Assembly: GCF_002863585.1 (NCBI RefSeq)
Contig: NZ_PGUY01000009.1
Span: 1-63,233 of the forward strand
Source: Peribacillus deserti
GTDB taxonomy: Bacteria; Bacillota; Bacilli; Bacillales; DSM-1321
DNA: 63,233 nucleotides
Reading direction: 5' to 3'
The number at the start of each line of letters is the position of its first letter. Positions within the stretch are counted from its first letter, which is position 1. Both the position numbers and the translations under genes were made by a program. Shown here one piece after another: positions 19,560 to 31,212 of this stretch. The notes under the pieces are model-generated. The model saw nothing but the letters and a program-made list of their open reading frames with translations, ran no database searches and was not told where the DNA came from.

Positions 19560-20261
19560 ATGGCTAAAAAAGGCAAGAAGTATCTAGAAGCTGTTAAGCT
19601 TGTAGATCGTTCTAAAGCATATTCTGTAGCTGAAGCTATTGAGTTAGTGAAAAAGACAAACACAGCTAAATTTGACGCAACTGTTGAAGTTGCTTTCCGT
19701 CTAGGCGTAGATCCTAAGAAAGCTGATCAGCAAATCCGTGGAGCTGTTGTGCTTCCAAACGGAACTGGTAAAACTCAGCGTGTATTAGTATTCGCTAAAG
19801 GTGAAAAAGCAAAAGAAGCAGAAGCTGCCGGAGCTGACTTTGTTGGAGATGCTGATTACATCAACAAAATTCAGCAAGGGTGGTTCGACTTTGACGTAAT
19901 CGTTGCTACTCCAGACATGATGGGTGAAGTTGGTAAACTTGGCCGCGTGTTAGGACCAAAAGGCCTAATGCCAAACCCTAAAACTGGAACAGTAACATTT
20001 GATGTAGATAGAGCAGTTAAAGAAATCAAAGCTGGTAAAGTGGAATACCGTGTCGACAGACAAAGTAATATCCATGTACCAATTGGTAAAGTTTCTTTCG
20101 ATGACCAAAAACTTCTTGAAAACTTTACAACAATCTTTGATACTTTATTAAAAGCTAAGCCTGCGGCTGCAAAAGGAACTTACATGAAGAACGTTGCTGT
20201 AACTTCTACAATGGGCCCTGGTGTGAAAGTTGATCCTTCTACTTTCTCAGCTGTAAAATAA
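19560..20261 (+). CDS. rplA: 50S ribosomal protein L1
   Basis: Two-domain protein of the ribosomal L1 stalk that helps release E-site tRNA. 233 residues, full length. The conserved segment [19 protein letters not shown] (about 125-143) is present. SD AGGAGG. L1 is known to repress its own mRNA in several bacteria, and the two 23S-like sites at 18960 and 19514 fit this. Confidence 0.98.
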   Translation: MAKKGKKYLEAVKLVDRSKAYSVAEAIELVKKTNTAKFDATVEVAFRLGVDPKKADQQIRGAVVLPNGTGKTQRVLVFAKGEKAKEAEAAGADFVGDADYINKIQQGWFDFDVIVATPDMMGEVGKLGRVLGPKGLMPNPKTGTVTFDVDRAVKEIKAGKVEYRVDRQSNIHVPIGKVSFDDQKLLENFTTIFDTLLKAKPAAAKGTYMKNVAVTSTMGPGVKVDPSTFSAVK

Positions 20262-20263
20262 TG

Positions 20264-20292
20264 TTGACAAACTAAGAAATATGTATTATGAT
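20264..20292 (+). promoter_or_regulatory. SigA promoter of rplJ-rplL
   Basis: Consensus TTGACA (20264-20269), 17-bp spacer, TATGAT (20287-20292), right after the rplA stop. It drives the L10 leader. Confidence 0.85.
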
Positions 20293-20309
20293 ATTTCTTG
20301 TTGAAAATA

Positions 20310-20440
20310 AAATACATTTGTACCGTAGACAGCAGGTGCTTTCATAGGCTTAATTTCCTGCCTAGGTAAATTCGATATATTAGTCTTTGACTATACGAAC
20401 TTACTGCCTCCATGTCTGCATAGATCTGGAGGCTTTTTCA
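20310..20440 (+). promoter_or_regulatory. L10 leader (autoregulatory rplJ leader RNA)
   Basis: Contains the family-typical GTAGACAGCAGGTG and a later CCTGCCTAGGT, which pair with intervening stems to form the L10(L12)4-binding structure. A terminator GCCTCCA (20406-20412) / TGGAGGC (20427-20433) plus five T follows. Binding of L10 is known to favour termination in B. subtilis. Confidence 0.9.
20404..20439 (+). terminator. Attenuator terminator of the L10 leader
   Basis: 7-bp stem GCCTCCA/TGGAGGC enclosing a 14-nt apical part, followed by TTTTT. Located 48 nt before rplJ. Confidence 0.88.
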
Positions 20441-20486
20441 TGAGCGGTATATATTGTGTTTAACAAATCTTACAGGAGGTGTCTAG

Positions 20487-20987
20487 ATGAGCAGTGCTAT
20501 TGAACAAAAGAAACAGATCGTAGACGATATTGCTGGTAAATTCAAAGAGAGCAAATCTACTATCGTTGTTGACTACCGCGGCTTAACAGTTGCAGAAGTA
20601 ACAGAACTTCGTAAACAACTTCGTGAAGCAGGAATCGAGTTCAAAGTTTTCAAAAACTCTTTAACTCGCCGTGCTGCTGAATCAGTTGAACTTGCTGGCT
20701 TAAACGAATCTCTTACTGGTCCAAACGCTATCGCGTTCAGTAATGAAGATGTAGTTGCGCCTGCAAAAATTCTTAATGATTTCGCGAAGAAACATGAAGC
20801 ACTTGAAATTAAAGCTGGTGTAATTGAAGGAAACCTTGCAACAGTTGAAGAAGTAAAAGCTCTTGCTGAACTTCCATCACGCGAAGGATTACTTTCTATG
20901 TTGCTTAGCGTACTTCAAGCTCCAATCCGTAACCTTGCTCTTGCTGCAAAAGCTGTTGCAGACCAAAAAGAAGAACAAGGCGCGTAA
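20487..20987 (+). CDS. rplJ: 50S ribosomal protein L10
   Basis: Anchors L7/L12 dimers to the 50S stalk. 166 residues. N-terminal rRNA- and L11-binding domain with [14 protein letters not shown] (about 30-43) and [11 protein letters not shown], followed by the C-terminal helix that binds L12 dimers. SD AGGAGGTG. Followed by rplL; expression is set by the L10 leader upstream. Confidence 0.98.
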   Translation: MSSAIEQKKQIVDDIAGKFKESKSTIVVDYRGLTVAEVTELRKQLREAGIEFKVFKNSLTRRAAESVELAGLNESLTGPNAIAFSNEDVVAPAKILNDFAKKHEALEIKAGVIEGNLATVEEVKALAELPSREGLLSMLLSVLQAPIRNLALAAKAVADQKEEQGA

Positions 20988-21054
20988 GCTTAAGTTGCCA
21001 TTAGCAATTCATGTCTGACAATATAAATTAAAACTATTTTAGGAGGAACTAATA

Positions 21055-21420
21055 ATGACTAAAGAACAAATCATTGAAGCAGTTAAATCCATGACTGTTT
21101 TAGAACTTAACGATCTAGTAAAAGCAATTGAAGAAGAATTCGGCGTAACTGCTGCTGCTCCTGTAGCAATGGCTGGCGGAGCTGCTGGTGCAGACGCTGC
21201 TGCTGAGCAAACTGAATTTGACGTTGTTCTAGCTAGCCCTGGAGATCAAAAAATCAAAGTTATCAAAGTGGTACGTGAAATCACAGGTCTTGGTCTTAAA
21301 GAAGCAAAAGAACTTGTTGACAACACTCCAAAAGCAGTTAAAGAAGGAGCTTCTAAAGAAGAAGCTGAAGAAATCAAAGCTAAACTTGAAGAAGTTGGAG
21401 CTAACGTTGAAGTTAAGTAA
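21055..21420 (+). CDS. rplL: 50S ribosomal protein L7/L12
   Basis: Multicopy stalk protein that recruits translational GTPases. 121 residues: N-terminal dimerisation helices, an alanine- and glycine-rich hinge (about 35-52), and a C-terminal factor-binding domain with [18 protein letters not shown] (about 68-85). SD AGGAGG. Codon use is strongly biased, as in highly expressed genes. A terminator follows. Confidence 0.98.
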   Translation: MTKEQIIEAVKSMTVLELNDLVKAIEEEFGVTAAAPVAMAGGAAGADAAAEQTEFDVVLASPGDQKIKVIKVVREITGLGLKEAKELVDNTPKAVKEGASKEEAEEIKAKLEEVGANVEVK

Positions 21421-21433
21421 TATTGCGTAATAG

Positions 21434-21466
21434 AAAAAGCTCGCTTTTAAAGCGGGCTTTTTTTTA
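21434..21466 (+). terminator. Terminator after rplL
   Basis: Stem AAAGCTCGCT (21436-21445) / AGCGGGCTTT (21451-21460) followed by a T run. Confidence 0.9.
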
Positions 21467-21521
21467 CTGCATTTTTATTATTTTGGCTGTTTTCTTAAAC
21501 TTTGTTGCTATTGAACAAGAA

Positions 21522-21839
21522 GTTGATTGGAGCACAAGGCATGCTCGCTTTCCGCGGGGCGGGCGGTGAGCCTCCTCGTCTTCGTCTGCGGGGTCTCACC
21601 TGATAGAAAAGCGGAAGCGCCTTGTTCAGACCCGATAAAGAAGACTTGCTGATTGGCGAGCGTTAGCGAAGACAGAAGCTTAGTCGCGCTTATGCGTTAG
21701 CCAAGCATAAGAAAAGCGGGCCGTGGAAAGCGGTTTTCCTTTCATGGACCGATTGGCTTATGACTCGAGGGTCTAGGCGCTGGAGCCGGACAATGCCCGC
21801 TGCTCCCGCAGGAGTCTCGCACCTTACACTCCAATCAAC
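21522..21839. mobile_element. MITE-like GC-rich repeat with 11-bp terminal inverted repeats, interrupted
   Basis: Perfect termini GTTGATTGGAG (21522-21532) and CTCCAATCAAC (21829-21839). The inner sequence CGCTTTCCGCGGGGCGGGCGG followed by TGAGCCTCC at one side, and TGCTCCCGCAGGAGTCTCGC at the other, match a GC-rich repeat widespread in Bacillaceae as I remember it. The element is split by a second repeat at 21603-21795; without it the element would be about 125 bp. No transposase is present, so any movement would need help in trans. Confidence 0.8.
21603..21795 (-). repeat. GC-rich repeat nested inside the 21522-21839 element
   Basis: Read on the minus strand it shares blocks with the repeats at 17214-17573: CCAGCGCCTAGACCCTCGAG, TCATAAGCCAATCGGTCCATG, CTTATGCTTGGCTAACGCAT, CGACTAAGCTTCTGTCTTCG (21-base blocks are abbreviated by position) and a terminal GCGCTTCCGCTTTTC. 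It interrupts the outer element between CACCTG and CCCGCTGC. No clear target duplication is visible. Confidence 0.78.
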
Positions 21840-22066
21840 CTGATTTAACAATAGAGTGATGTAACAAAACTTATTAAAAAAACAATAATCTTTTAGAAAA
21901 GAGCCATTATTTCAGTGTATAGCCTCCTGTGAATCAACCTGGTACACGACGGGTTTGGGCAGCTCTTCCCGAAGGACCGTTTGGTTCATTCTGTAGACGG
22001 ATAAAATAAGTAATGGTACAGAGTTCAAACTTCTAGAAAAGAGTGTTAGTAAAGGATGAGGTATTT

Positions 22067-22669
22067 ATGAGTGATCATTATTTTTCCAGGACTCCACACG
22101 CAGAGAGCAATCCACAGTACTGGTCTTTTACTTTAAGGAACAAGGAATTTAAGTTTAAAACAGATAATGGTGTTTTTTCAAAGAAGGAAGTAGATTTTGG
22201 TTCCAGACTTCTCATTGAGACCTTTAAACCTAATAATGACATTGAAGGTGACGTTTTAGATGTTGGCTGCGGGTACGGGCCTATTGGACTTTCTTTAGCG
22301 TCGGAGCTTGAGGATAGCCGTGTTCATATGGTGGATGTAAATGCAAGGGCGATCGAACTTGCGAAAGAAAATGCGCAGATTAACCATGTTCAAAATGTTA
22401 AAATCTATGAGAGCGATAGGCTAACTGGAGTCGAGGCATCAGGGTTCGCATCTGTTCTTACCAACCCGCCTATCCGGGCAGGCAAGCAGGTTGTTCATGA
22501 AATTTTCGAACAAAGTTATGCTAAATTGGCTGACGGAGGAGAATTGTGGGTTGTAATTCAGAAGAAACAAGGGGCGCCGTCGGCAATGGATAAGCTTGAA
22601 GAGTTATTCGGGAATGTGGAATTAGTGGAGAAGAAAAAGGGGTATTATATCCTGTACTCAAAAAAATAA
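22067..22669 (+). CDS. ybxB: RsmC-like class I methyltransferase (YbxB)
   Basis: SAM-dependent methyltransferase similar to the catalytic half of RsmC, which makes m2G1207 in 16S rRNA. 200 residues. SAM motif I is DVGCGYGPIG (about 62-71), and the catalytic NPPI tetrad follows in LTNPPIRAGK (about 138-147). The ATG at 22067 is preceded by GGATGAGG; an in-frame GTG at 22043 lacks an SD. The gene lies between rplL and rpoB as in B. subtilis. The rRNA target is inferred from family. Confidence 0.93.
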   Translation: MSDHYFSRTPHAESNPQYWSFTLRNKEFKFKTDNGVFSKKEVDFGSRLLIETFKPNNDIEGDVLDVGCGYGPIGLSLASELEDSRVHMVDVNARAIELAKENAQINHVQNVKIYESDRLTGVEASGFASVLTNPPIRAGKQVVHEIFEQSYAKLADGGELWVVIQKKQGAPSAMDKLEELFGNVELVEKKKGYYILYSKK

Positions 22670-22687
22670 AAAAATCTCCTAAAAGAT

Positions 22688-22716
22688 TTGACTCGCAAAT
22701 ATGGCTATGATAATAT
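22688..22716 (+). promoter_or_regulatory. SigA promoter of rpoB-rpoC
   Basis: TTGACT (22688-22693), 17-bp spacer, extended -10 TGA-TAATAT (22708-22716). It gives a long (about 275 nt) AT-rich untranslated leader. Confidence 0.7.
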
Positions 22717-22722
22717 TATTTA

Positions 22723-22998
22723 ATGCATATATATAATTCCCCGTATTATGTAGAGTCTCTTTATTATTATAGTATAAAAATTGCATCAGTGGGGAAAAAT
22801 ATATTGATAATAGTTTGTTTTTTTGAAAAATGCGGTTTTTGAAGTGAAAACCCTTTTTCTTTTTTGTCTGTGAGTTTACAGCTACATAGGCAGGTACATT
22901 CTCGCATATTCGCGGGAATTTACCCAGGTAAATTTTCGCTTTCATGCGTAGATTTACAAGATATAACCTTATTATGCTTGATTTGAGGGGTGAATCAG
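22723..22998 (+). other. Long rpoB 5' leader
   Basis: No gene. It contains an inverted repeat AATTTACC / GGTAAATT (22917-22934) near the downstream end and a CGCATATTCGCG cluster just before. No T-run terminator was seen, so an attenuation role cannot be supported. Confidence 0.5.
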
Positions 22999-25900
22999 TT
23001 GACAGGTCAACTAGTTCAGTATGGACGACACCGCCAGCGCAGAACTTATGCAAGAATTAGCGAGGTTTTAGAATTACCGAATCTTATCGAGATTCAAACC
23101 TCTTCATACCAATGGTTTCTTGATGAGGGCTTAAGAGAGATGTTCCAAGATATTTCTCCTATCGAGGACTTTACAGGTAACCTTTCGCTTGAATTTATTG
23201 ATTACAGCTTGGGGGAACCAAAGTACTCCGTCGAAGAATCAAAAGAGCGTGATGTTACTTATTCTGCTCCGCTTCGTGTGAAAGTACGCCTAGTAAACAA
23301 AGAAACAGGTGAAGTTAAAGACCAGGATGTTTTTATGGGTGACTTCCCGCTTATGACTGAGACAGGCACTTTTGTGATTAATGGTGCTGAGCGTGTTATC
23401 GTTTCTCAGTTAGTGCGTTCACCAAGTGTTTACTATAGCGGAAAGGTAGACAAGAATGGCAAAAGAGGCTATACGGCTACTGTCATTCCAAACCGCGGAG
23501 CTTGGCTTGAATATGAAACAGATGCTAAGGATGTAGTATACGTAAGAATAGACCGTACAAGGAAACTTCCAGTTACCGTTCTATTGCGTGCACTAGGGTT
23601 TGGCTCTGATCAAGAAATCATCGATCTTATCGGCGATAACGAATATATTCGTAATACGCTGGAAAAAGACAACACTGAAAGTACGGAAAAAGCTTTGCTT
23701 GAGATTTATGAGCGTCTTCGCCCGGGCGAACCGCCAACAGTTGAAAATGCAAAGAGCTTATTGGTATCAAGATTCTTTGATCCAAAAAGATATGATCTGG
23801 CTAATGTTGGCCGCTATAAGATTAATAAAAAGCTTCATATTAAAAACCGCCTGTTTAACCAGCGTCTGGCTCAAACATTGGCAGACCCTGAAACTGGCGA
23901 AATCATTGCAGAATCAGGTACAGTACTAGACCGCAGAAATCTAGACCGTATCATTCCTTTCTTAGAGAAGGGCATTGAATTTAAATCCTTCCATCCTTCT
24001 AATGGCGTAGTAGAAGAAGATATTCTCATGCAGCTTATCAAAATCTATGCACCAAACGATGCAGAAGGTGAAAAAGTAATTAATGTAATCGGAAATGCAT
24101 ACGTGGAAGAAGCGGTGAAAAATATTACACCTGCTGATATTATCTCTTCCATCAGCTATTTCTTTAACCTGCTTCACTCGGTTGGAGATACAGATGACAT
24201 TGACCATCTTGGTAACCGCCGACTCCGCTCAGTAGGCGAATTGCTTCAAAACCAATTCAGAATCGGTCTATCACGTATGGAACGTGTTGTTCGTGAAAGA
24301 ATGTCTATTCAAGATACAAATACGATTACACCTCAGCAGTTAATTAACATCCGTCCAGTTATAGCTTCCATTAAAGAGTTTTTCGGCAGTTCACAGTTAT
24401 CTCAGTTCATGGATCAAACCAATCCGCTTGCTGAGCTGACACACAAACGCCGTCTATCAGCATTAGGACCCGGTGGTTTAACCCGTGAGCGTGCGGGCTT
24501 TGAAGTACGTGACGTTCACTACTCCCACTATGGCCGTATGTGTCCGATTGAAACTCCAGAGGGACCAAACATCGGATTGATTAACTCGCTATCAAGCTTT
24601 GCGAAGGTCAATCGATTTGGATTCATTGAAACTCCTTACCGCCGTGTTGATCCTGAAACTGGGAAAATCACGAGCAGAATCGATTATATGACAGCCGATG
24701 AAGAGGATAACTATGTTGTAGCACAGGCGAATGTACCTCTAGATGAAAGTGGTGCTTTCGTTGAAGAAGATGTCATTGCCCGTTTCCGTGGAGAAAATAC
24801 AGTAGTGAAACGCGACCGCGTCGACTATATGGATGTTTCTCCGAAGCAAGTAGTATCCGCTGCAACAGCTTGTATTCCTTTCTTGGAAAATGATGACTCT
24901 AACCGTGCTCTAATGGGTGCGAACATGCAGCGTCAAGCTGTACCTCTTATGCAGCCTGAAGCTCCAATTGTCGGAACAGGTATGGAATACGTATCTGCTA
25001 AGGACTCTGGTGCTGCAGTCATCTGTAAACATGAAGGTATTGTTGAACATGTTGAATCCAGAGAAGTATGGGTAAGAAGAGTTAAAGACGTGGACGGACA
25101 GGAAGTTAAAGGCGATCTGGACAAATACAGAATGCTTAAATTCATCCGTTCAAACCAAGGTACCTGCTATAATCAGCGCCCTATAGTCAGCGTTGGTGAC
25201 CGTGTTGTAAAAGGTGAAATCCTAGCAGACGGACCATCAATGGAAAAAGGCGAATTGGCGCTGGGACGAAATGTTATGGTTGCATTCATGACATGGGATG
25301 GCTATAACTACGAAGATGCTATTATTATGAGTGAACGTCTTGTGAAGGACGACGTATATACATCTATTCATATTGAAGAATATGAATCAGAATCCCGGGA
25401 TACAAAACTCGGGCCAGAAGAAATCACAAGAGATATTCCAAATGTCGGCGAAGATGCTCTGCGCAATCTTGATGAGCGTGGAATCATCCGAGTGGGTGCA
25501 GAAGTAAAAGATGGAGACCTTCTCGTGGGTAAAGTAACGCCAAAAGGTGTGACAGAGCTTACAGCTGAGGAACGTTTGCTTCATGCGATTTTCGGTGAAA
25601 AAGCCCGTGAAGTCCGTGATACTTCTCTACGTGTACCGCACGGCGGAGGCGGAATTGTTCTTGATGTGAAAGTATTCAACCGTGAAGACGGTGATGAGCT
25701 TCCTCCAGGTGTTAACCAGCTGGTGCGTGCTTATATCGTGCAGAAACGTAAAATATCTGAAGGCGACAAGATGGCCGGACGCCACGGTAATAAAGGGGTT
25801 ATTTCCCGTATCCTGCCTGAAGAAGATATGCCGTATCTTCCTGACGGTACACCGGTTGACATCATGCTTAACCCTCTAGGGGTTCCATCACGTATGAATA

Positions 25901-26562
25901 TCGGGCAGGTATTAGAGCTTCATCTTGGTATGGCAGCCAGATACCTTGGTATTCATGTAGCATCACCGGTATTTGACGGTGCGCGTGAGGAAGATGTATG
26001 GGGTACTATCGCAGAGGCTGGTATGGCGAATGACGCCAAAACGGTTTTATATGATGGCCGTTCAGGAGAACCGTTCGATAACCGAGTTTCTGTCGGTATC
26101 ATGTATATGATTAAACTTGCTCACATGGTAGATGATAAACTCCATGCCCGTTCAACAGGACCTTACTCGCTTGTTACTCAGCAGCCTCTTGGCGGTAAAG
26201 CTCAATTCGGCGGACAGCGCTTTGGTGAGATGGAGGTTTGGGCACTTGAAGCTTATGGTGCAGCATACACTCTGCAAGAAATTCTTACTGTTAAGTCCGA
26301 TGACGTTGTGGGCCGTGTGAAAACATATGAAGCAATCGTAAAAGGCGAAAATGTCCCTGAACCAGGAGTACCTGAATCTTTCAAAGTATTAATAAAAGAA
26401 CTTCAAAGTTTAGGAATGGACGTTAAGATTCTATCAAGTGATGATAAAGAGATTGAGATGCGCGACCTGGATGATGAAGAAGAATTGAATCAAGCCGACT
26501 CGCTTACAATCGATCCCGATCCAAAAGAACCTGAATCAGAAATCGTTGGTTCTAAAGAGTAA
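22999..26562 (+). CDS. rpoB: RNA polymerase beta subunit
   Basis: Catalytic-core subunit. 1187 residues from the TTG at 22999, which has GAGGGGTG six bases upstream and matches the TTG start known in B. subtilis. The GTG at 22990 is part of the SD. The rifampicin-binding cluster is wild type: Q469, D472, H482 and S487 in [10 protein letters not shown] to [10 protein letters not shown] (464-489). The C-terminal [13 protein letters not shown] and the clamp-contact [18 protein letters not shown] regions are intact. Sequence is nearly identical to B. subtilis through the core, with a shorter divergent acidic tail. Confidence 0.98.
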   Translation: MTGQLVQYGRHRQRRTYARISEVLELPNLIEIQTSSYQWFLDEGLREMFQDISPIEDFTGNLSLEFIDYSLGEPKYSVEESKERDVTYSAPLRVKVRLVNKETGEVKDQDVFMGDFPLMTETGTFVINGAERVIVSQLVRSPSVYYSGKVDKNGKRGYTATVIPNRGAWLEYETDAKDVVYVRIDRTRKLPVTVLLRALGFGSDQEIIDLIGDNEYIRNTLEKDNTESTEKALLEIYERLRPGEPPTVENAKSLLVSRFFDPKRYDLANVGRYKINKKLHIKNRLFNQRLAQTLADPETGEIIAESGTVLDRRNLDRIIPFLEKGIEFKSFHPSNGVVEEDILMQLIKIYAPNDAEGEKVINVIGNAYVEEAVKNITPADIISSISYFFNLLHSVGDTDDIDHLGNRRLRSVGELLQNQFRIGLSRMERVVRERMSIQDTNTITPQQLINIRPVIASIKEFFGSSQLSQFMDQTNPLAELTHKRRLSALGPGGLTRERAGFEVRDVHYSHYGRMCPIETPEGPNIGLINSLSSFAKVNRFGFIETPYRRVDPETGKITSRIDYMTADEEDNYVVAQANVPLDESGAFVEEDVIARFRGENTVVKRDRVDYMDVSPKQVVSAATACIPFLENDDSNRALMGANMQRQAVPLMQPEAPIVGTGMEYVSAKDSGAAVICKHEGIVEHVESREVWVRRVKDVDGQEVKGDLDKYRMLKFIRSNQGTCYNQRPIVSVGDRVVKGEILADGPSMEKGELALGRNVMVAFMTWDGYNYEDAIIMSERLVKDDVYTSIHIEEYESESRDTKLGPEEITRDIPNVGEDALRNLDERGIIRVGAEVKDGDLLVGKVTPKGVTELTAEERLLHAIFGEKAREVRDTSLRVPHGGGGIVLDVKVFNREDGDELPPGVNQLVRAYIVQKRKISEGDKMAGRHGNKGVISRILPEEDMPYLPDGTPVDIMLNPLGVPSRMNIGQVLELHLGMAARYLGIHVASPVFDGAREEDVWGTIAEAGMANDAKTVLYDGRSGEPFDNRVSVGIMYMIKLAHMVDDKLHARSTGPYSLVTQQPLGGKAQFGGQRFGEMEVWALEAYGAAYTLQEILTVKSDDVVGRVKTYEAIVKGENVPEPGVPESFKVLIKELQSLGMDVKILSSDDKEIEMRDLDDEEELNQADSLTIDPDPKEPESEIVGSKE

Positions 26563-26617
26563 TACAGCTGAAAAGCAATATGGGTAAAACCCGGAGATTA
26601 AGAGGGAGGTAGGCCCC

Positions 26618-29600
26618 TTGATAGATGTTAATAATTTTGAGTATATGAAAATCGGTTTAGCTTCTCCTGACAAGATTCGTTCTTGGTCATTTGGGGAAGT
26701 AAAGAAACCTGAAACCATCAACTATCGTACTCTTAAGCCTGAAAAAGACGGTTTGTTCTGTGAAAGAATTTTTGGTCCTACAAAAGACTGGGAATGTCAT
26801 TGCGGAAAATACAAGAGAGTACGTTATAAAGGTGTAGTATGTGACCGATGCGGAGTGGAAGTAACTCGTGCTAAGGTTCGCCGTGAACGCATGGGGCACA
26901 TTGAGCTTGCTGCTCCTGTTTCTCACATTTGGTATTTTAAAGGTATCCCTAGCCGGATGGGGCTTGTCTTAGACATGTCCCCCCGGGCTTTGGAAGAAGT
27001 TATTTATTTTGCGTCCTATGTAGTAACTGAGACCGGTGATACTGCACTTGACAAGAAACAGCTTCTTTCTGAAAAAGAATATCGTGCATACCGTGAAAAG
27101 TTCGGCAATAAGTTCCAGGCTGCTATGGGTGCAGAAGCCATTAAAAAACTTCTTCTAGATATCGACTTAGATAAAGAAGTTGATTTCTTAAAAGAAGAGC
27201 TTAAAACGGCTCAGGGACAAAGACGGACACGTGCAATCAAGAGACTTGAAGTGCTTGAGGCATTCCGTAACTCAGGAAACGAACCTTCATGGATGATCCT
27301 GGATGTTCTTCCTGTTATCCCGCCAGAGCTTCGCCCGATGGTTCAACTGGATGGAGGACGTTTTGCGACGTCTGACTTAAATGACTTATACCGCCGGGTA
27401 ATTAACCGTAATAACCGTCTAAAGCGTCTATTAGACCTTGGGGCTCCTAGCATTATCGTTCAAAACGAAAAGCGGATGCTTCAAGAAGCTGTAGATGCAT
27501 TGATTGATAACGGACGCCGCGGCAGACCTGTTACAGGTCCTGGTAACCGTCCTCTTAAATCCCTTTCTCATATGCTTAAAGGGAAGCAAGGGCGTTTCCG
27601 TCAAAACCTTCTGGGTAAACGTGTTGACTACTCAGGCCGTTCAGTAATCGTTGTTGGACCTAACCTGAAAATGTACCAATGCGGTCTTCCAAAGGAAATG
27701 GCGATTGAGTTATTCAAGCCGTTTGTTATGAAAGAATTAGTTGGAAAAGGATTAGCCCATAACATCAAATCTGCCAAGCGCAAAATTGAACGTTTGCAGC
27801 CTGAAGTCTGGGATGTGCTGGAATCCGTTATTAAGGAGCATCCGGTTCTATTGAACCGTGCACCGACTCTTCATAGACTTGGTATCCAGGCATTTGAACC
27901 TACACTGGTTGAAGGCCGGGCTATCAGATTGCATCCGCTTGTATGTACTGCTTATAATGCGGATTTTGATGGCGACCAAATGGCTGTACACGTACCGCTT
28001 TCATCAGAAGCTCAAGCTGAAGCACGACTTCTTATGCTTGCAGCACAAAATATTTTGAATCCTAAAGATGGAAAACCTGTTGTTACCCCTTCCCAGGACA
28101 TGGTATTAGGTAACTATTACCTGACTATGGAACGTGAAGGCGCAAACGGCGAAGGTATGATCTTTAAAGATACAAACGAAGCTATTCTTGCTTATCAGAA
28201 CGGATATGTGCACTTACATACCCGTGTGGCTGTACACGCCGGTTCTCTTAAGAATAAGACGTTCACAGAAGAGCAAAACAAGCAGCTTCTGCTTACTACA
28301 GTAGGAAAGTTGATCTTCAATGAAATTCTTCCTGAAACATTCCCGTACCTTAATGAACCAACAAAATCTAATCTTGAGGAAAAAACTCCTGAAAAGTATT
28401 TTGTTGAAAAAGGGCAGGATGTAAGAGAAATCATTAAAGCACAGCCTGGTGTTGATCCGTTTGTTAAGAAGTTCTTAGGAAACATCATTGCGGAAGTGTT
28501 CAAACGCTTCAAAATCACTGAAACGTCTAAAATGCTTGACCGCATGAAGGATCTTGGGTTCAGGCATTCAACAAGAGCTGGTATTACCGTTGGTGTAGCG
28601 GATATCGTGGTTCTTGCTGAGAAGAAGCAAATCATTGAGGAAGCACAGTCCAAAGTAGATAATGTTATGAAACAGTTCAGACGCGGTCTTATCACCGAAG
28701 AAGAACGTTATGACAGAGTTATCTCAATTTGGAGCGGTGCGAAGGATGCGATACAGGCTAAGCTTATGCAGTCCTTGAACAAGCGCAACCCGATCTTCAT
28801 GATGAGTGATTCCGGTGCCCGTGGTAACGCGTCTAACTTTACACAGCTTGCTGGTATGCGCGGACTGATGGCCAACCCGGCTGGACGTATTATTGAATTG
28901 CCGATTAAATCTTCATTCCGTGAAGGATTAACGGTTCTAGAATACTTCATTTCGACTCACGGTGCCCGTAAAGGTCTTGCGGATACAGCCCTTAAGACGG
29001 CTGACTCTGGTTACCTTACCCGCCGCCTAGTCGATGTTGCTCAAGATGTAATTGTAAGGGATGACGACTGCGGAACTGACCGAGGCCTCCTAATTTCTGC
29101 ACTTAAAGACGGAACAGAAACTATCGAGCACTTGGAAGAACGTTTAATTGGCCGTTATGCTAGAAAGCCAATAAGACATCCTGAAACTAAAGAAGTTATT
29201 GTTGCTGAAAATGAATTGATTACAGAAGATCTTGCTAAATACGTTGAGGATGTAGGTGTGGAAAAGGTATGGATCCGTTCTGCCTTCACATGTAACACTC
29301 GTCATGGTGTATGTAAGAAATGCTACGGACGCAACCTTGCAACAGGTGAACAGGTAGAAGTCGGCGAAGCTGTCGGAATCATCGCGGCACAATCCATTGG
29401 AGAACCAGGTACACAATTAACAATGCGTACATTCCATACGGGTGGAGTTGCCGGGGATGATATCACTCAAGGTCTGCCTCGTATTCAGGAATTGTTTGAA
29501 GCTAGACATCCGAAAGGTCAAGCAATTATCTCTGAAATTGATGGTACAGTAACAGGCATAAAAGAAGTGAAAGACAAACAGCAGGAAATAACCATCCAGG

Positions 29601-30217
29601 GTGAAGTAGAATCACGTTCTTATACCGCCCCTTATACTGCACGTCTAAAAGTCGCTGTAGATACTAAGGTAGTACGCGGTCAAGAATTGACAGAAGGTTC
29701 TATTGATCCAAAAGAGCTTCTGAAGATTACGGATGTATTATCAGTACAGGAATATCTGCTTAAAGAAGTTCAAAGGGTCTACCGTATGCAAGGGGTTGAA
29801 ATTGGAGATAAGCATATAGAAGTTATGGTACGTCAAATGCTTCGTAAAATCCGCGTCCTAGATGCGGGTGAGTCAGAAGTGCTGCCAGGAACACTGCTTG
29901 ATATCCACCAGTTTACAGATGCTAACCAAAAAGCTCTGCTTGAAGGAAAAACACCTGCTACTGGACGTCCTGTATTGCTCGGGATCACCAAAGCTTCTCT
30001 TGAAACTGATTCGTTCTTGTCTGCTGCATCATTCCAGGAGACCACTAGAGTCCTTACAGATGCTGCGATTAAAGGGAAACGTGACGAATTACTTGGTCTA
30101 AAAGAAAATGTTATTATCGGTAAGCTTGTTCCTGCTGGAACAGGTATGCTCCGCTACAGAAAAGCATCGCCGGTACTGGCTGAAGATTCTGCCGAGGAAA
30201 CCGTTTCTGTTGACTAA
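26618..30217 (+). CDS. rpoC: RNA polymerase beta' subunit
   Basis: Holds the active-site magnesium. 1199 residues. N-terminal zinc ribbon C60, C62, C75 and C78. Catalytic NADFDGDQM with D449, D451 and D453. Second zinc site toward the C-terminus in [17 protein letters not shown] start at 26618 with SD GGGAGGTAGG, the same non-ATG choice as rpoB. 55 nt after rpoB; a strong terminator follows. Confidence 0.98.
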   Translation: MIDVNNFEYMKIGLASPDKIRSWSFGEVKKPETINYRTLKPEKDGLFCERIFGPTKDWECHCGKYKRVRYKGVVCDRCGVEVTRAKVRRERMGHIELAAPVSHIWYFKGIPSRMGLVLDMSPRALEEVIYFASYVVTETGDTALDKKQLLSEKEYRAYREKFGNKFQAAMGAEAIKKLLLDIDLDKEVDFLKEELKTAQGQRRTRAIKRLEVLEAFRNSGNEPSWMILDVLPVIPPELRPMVQLDGGRFATSDLNDLYRRVINRNNRLKRLLDLGAPSIIVQNEKRMLQEAVDALIDNGRRGRPVTGPGNRPLKSLSHMLKGKQGRFRQNLLGKRVDYSGRSVIVVGPNLKMYQCGLPKEMAIELFKPFVMKELVGKGLAHNIKSAKRKIERLQPEVWDVLESVIKEHPVLLNRAPTLHRLGIQAFEPTLVEGRAIRLHPLVCTAYNADFDGDQMAVHVPLSSEAQAEARLLMLAAQNILNPKDGKPVVTPSQDMVLGNYYLTMEREGANGEGMIFKDTNEAILAYQNGYVHLHTRVAVHAGSLKNKTFTEEQNKQLLLTTVGKLIFNEILPETFPYLNEPTKSNLEEKTPEKYFVEKGQDVREIIKAQPGVDPFVKKFLGNIIAEVFKRFKITETSKMLDRMKDLGFRHSTRAGITVGVADIVVLAEKKQIIEEAQSKVDNVMKQFRRGLITEEERYDRVISIWSGAKDAIQAKLMQSLNKRNPIFMMSDSGARGNASNFTQLAGMRGLMANPAGRIIELPIKSSFREGLTVLEYFISTHGARKGLADTALKTADSGYLTRRLVDVAQDVIVRDDDCGTDRGLLISALKDGTETIEHLEERLIGRYARKPIRHPETKEVIVAENELITEDLAKYVEDVGVEKVWIRSAFTCNTRHGVCKKCYGRNLATGEQVEVGEAVGIIAAQSIGEPGTQLTMRTFHTGGVAGDDITQGLPRIQELFEARHPKGQAIISEIDGTVTGIKEVKDKQQEITIQGEVESRSYTAPYTARLKVAVDTKVVRGQELTEGSIDPKELLKITDVLSVQEYLLKEVQRVYRMQGVEIGDKHIEVMVRQMLRKIRVLDAGESEVLPGTLLDIHQFTDANQKALLEGKTPATGRPVLLGITKASLETDSFLSAASFQETTRVLTDAAIKGKRDELLGLKENVIIGKLVPAGTGMLRYRKASPVLAEDSAEETVSVD

Positions 30218-30223
30218 TAAGAA

Positions 30224-30255
30224 TTGGCCGGTGATGAGATCACCGGCCTCTTTTT
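30224..30255 (+). terminator. Terminator of rpoB-rpoC
   Basis: Perfect 9-bp stem GGCCGGTGA (30226-30234) / TCACCGGCC (30240-30248) with 5-nt loop, followed by TCTTTTT. Confidence 0.95.
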
Positions 30256-30316
30256 AAGAAATATAAACATGGCTGCCTGCCAATTATTATTTTATTAATA
30301 TTTTTTAAAAGTAATG

Positions 30317-30346
30317 TTGACAGTTTGTGCCTAATGATGTTACTAT
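30317..30346 (+). promoter_or_regulatory. SigA promoter of the str operon
   Basis: TTGACA (30317-30322), 18-bp spacer, extended -10 TGT-TACTAT (30338-30346). Upstream of ybxF-rpsL-rpsG-fusA-tuf. Confidence 0.8.
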
Positions 30347-30392
30347 AGCAAAGGTGCTCCTATAATACCTGTAGCTTCGGAGGATATGATTT

Positions 30393-30641
30393 ATGTCTTA
30401 TGAAAAAGTTCAACAGGCGTTGACAGTCATTGTAGGAACAAAACAAACAGTGAAAGCTCTAAAGAACGGAATCGTTTCCGAGGTAGTTATAGCTGCTGAT
30501 GCTGATCCAAAAGTGAAAGCAAAGGTACTGGAAGCTACCAAAGAATACAACGTTGCAGTCTCTCATGTTGATTCTATGCAAAAGCTTGGAAGAGCATGCG
30601 GAATTGAAGTTGGTGCGGTAGCTGTTGCAATTAAAAAGTAA
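30393..30641 (+). CDS. ybxF: L7Ae-family K-turn-binding protein YbxF
   Basis: Small RNA-binding protein of the archaeal L7Ae/L30e family. 82 residues, full length for YbxF. Conserved glycine and hydrophobic pattern in [13 protein letters not shown] (about 14-26) and the C-terminal [17 protein letters not shown]. subtilis YbxF binds kink-turn RNA and associates with ribosomes. It is the promoter-proximal gene of the str operon and is followed by an attenuator-like hairpin before rpsL. Confidence 0.94.
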   Translation: MSYEKVQQALTVIVGTKQTVKALKNGIVSEVVIAADADPKVKAKVLEATKEYNVAVSHVDSMQKLGRACGIEVGAVAVAIKK

Positions 30642-30643
30642 AA

Positions 30644-30682
30644 CTGTTTTTGTAGATAAACTACAAAAACTTTGTTTTTGCC
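30644..30682 (+). terminator. Attenuator-like terminator between ybxF and rpsL
   Basis: Perfect 10-bp stem GTTTTTGTAG (30646-30655) / CTACAAAAAC (30661-30670) with loop ATAAA, followed by TTTGTTTTT. Because rpsL-tuf has no obvious separate promoter after it, it probably acts as a partial terminator setting ybxF above the downstream genes. A second inverted repeat, CATTTA/TAAATG (30682-30720) with CCAC/GTGG inside, lies just before the rpsL SD. Confidence 0.8.
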
Positions 30683-30720
30683 CATTTACGAACCACCTGG
30701 ATGTGTGGGTCTATAAATGA

Positions 30721-31167
<447 letters not shown>

Positions 31168-31212
31168 TCATTCAAACTAAAAATATTTATTTTACCGAAA
31201 GGAGGAAACAAG

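Larger units (their letters stand above)
21470..22066. other. Gene-free interval between rplL and the rsmC-like gene
   Basis: About 600 bp. The first half is the nested repeat. From 21844 to 22050 the DNA is AT-rich, with no gene and no confidently assigned promoter. Confidence 0.65.

Noticed and set aside
22670-22690. AAATCT/AGATTT hairpin as terminator of the rsmC-like gene
   Set aside because: Weak AT stem without a T tract, overlapping the rpoB -35.
23000-26562. Rifampicin-resistance substitutions in rpoB
   Set aside because: Cluster residues 464-489 all match the sensitive wild type.
28195-28695. 166-codon ORF antisense to rpoC
   Set aside because: Shadow frame within a conserved essential gene.
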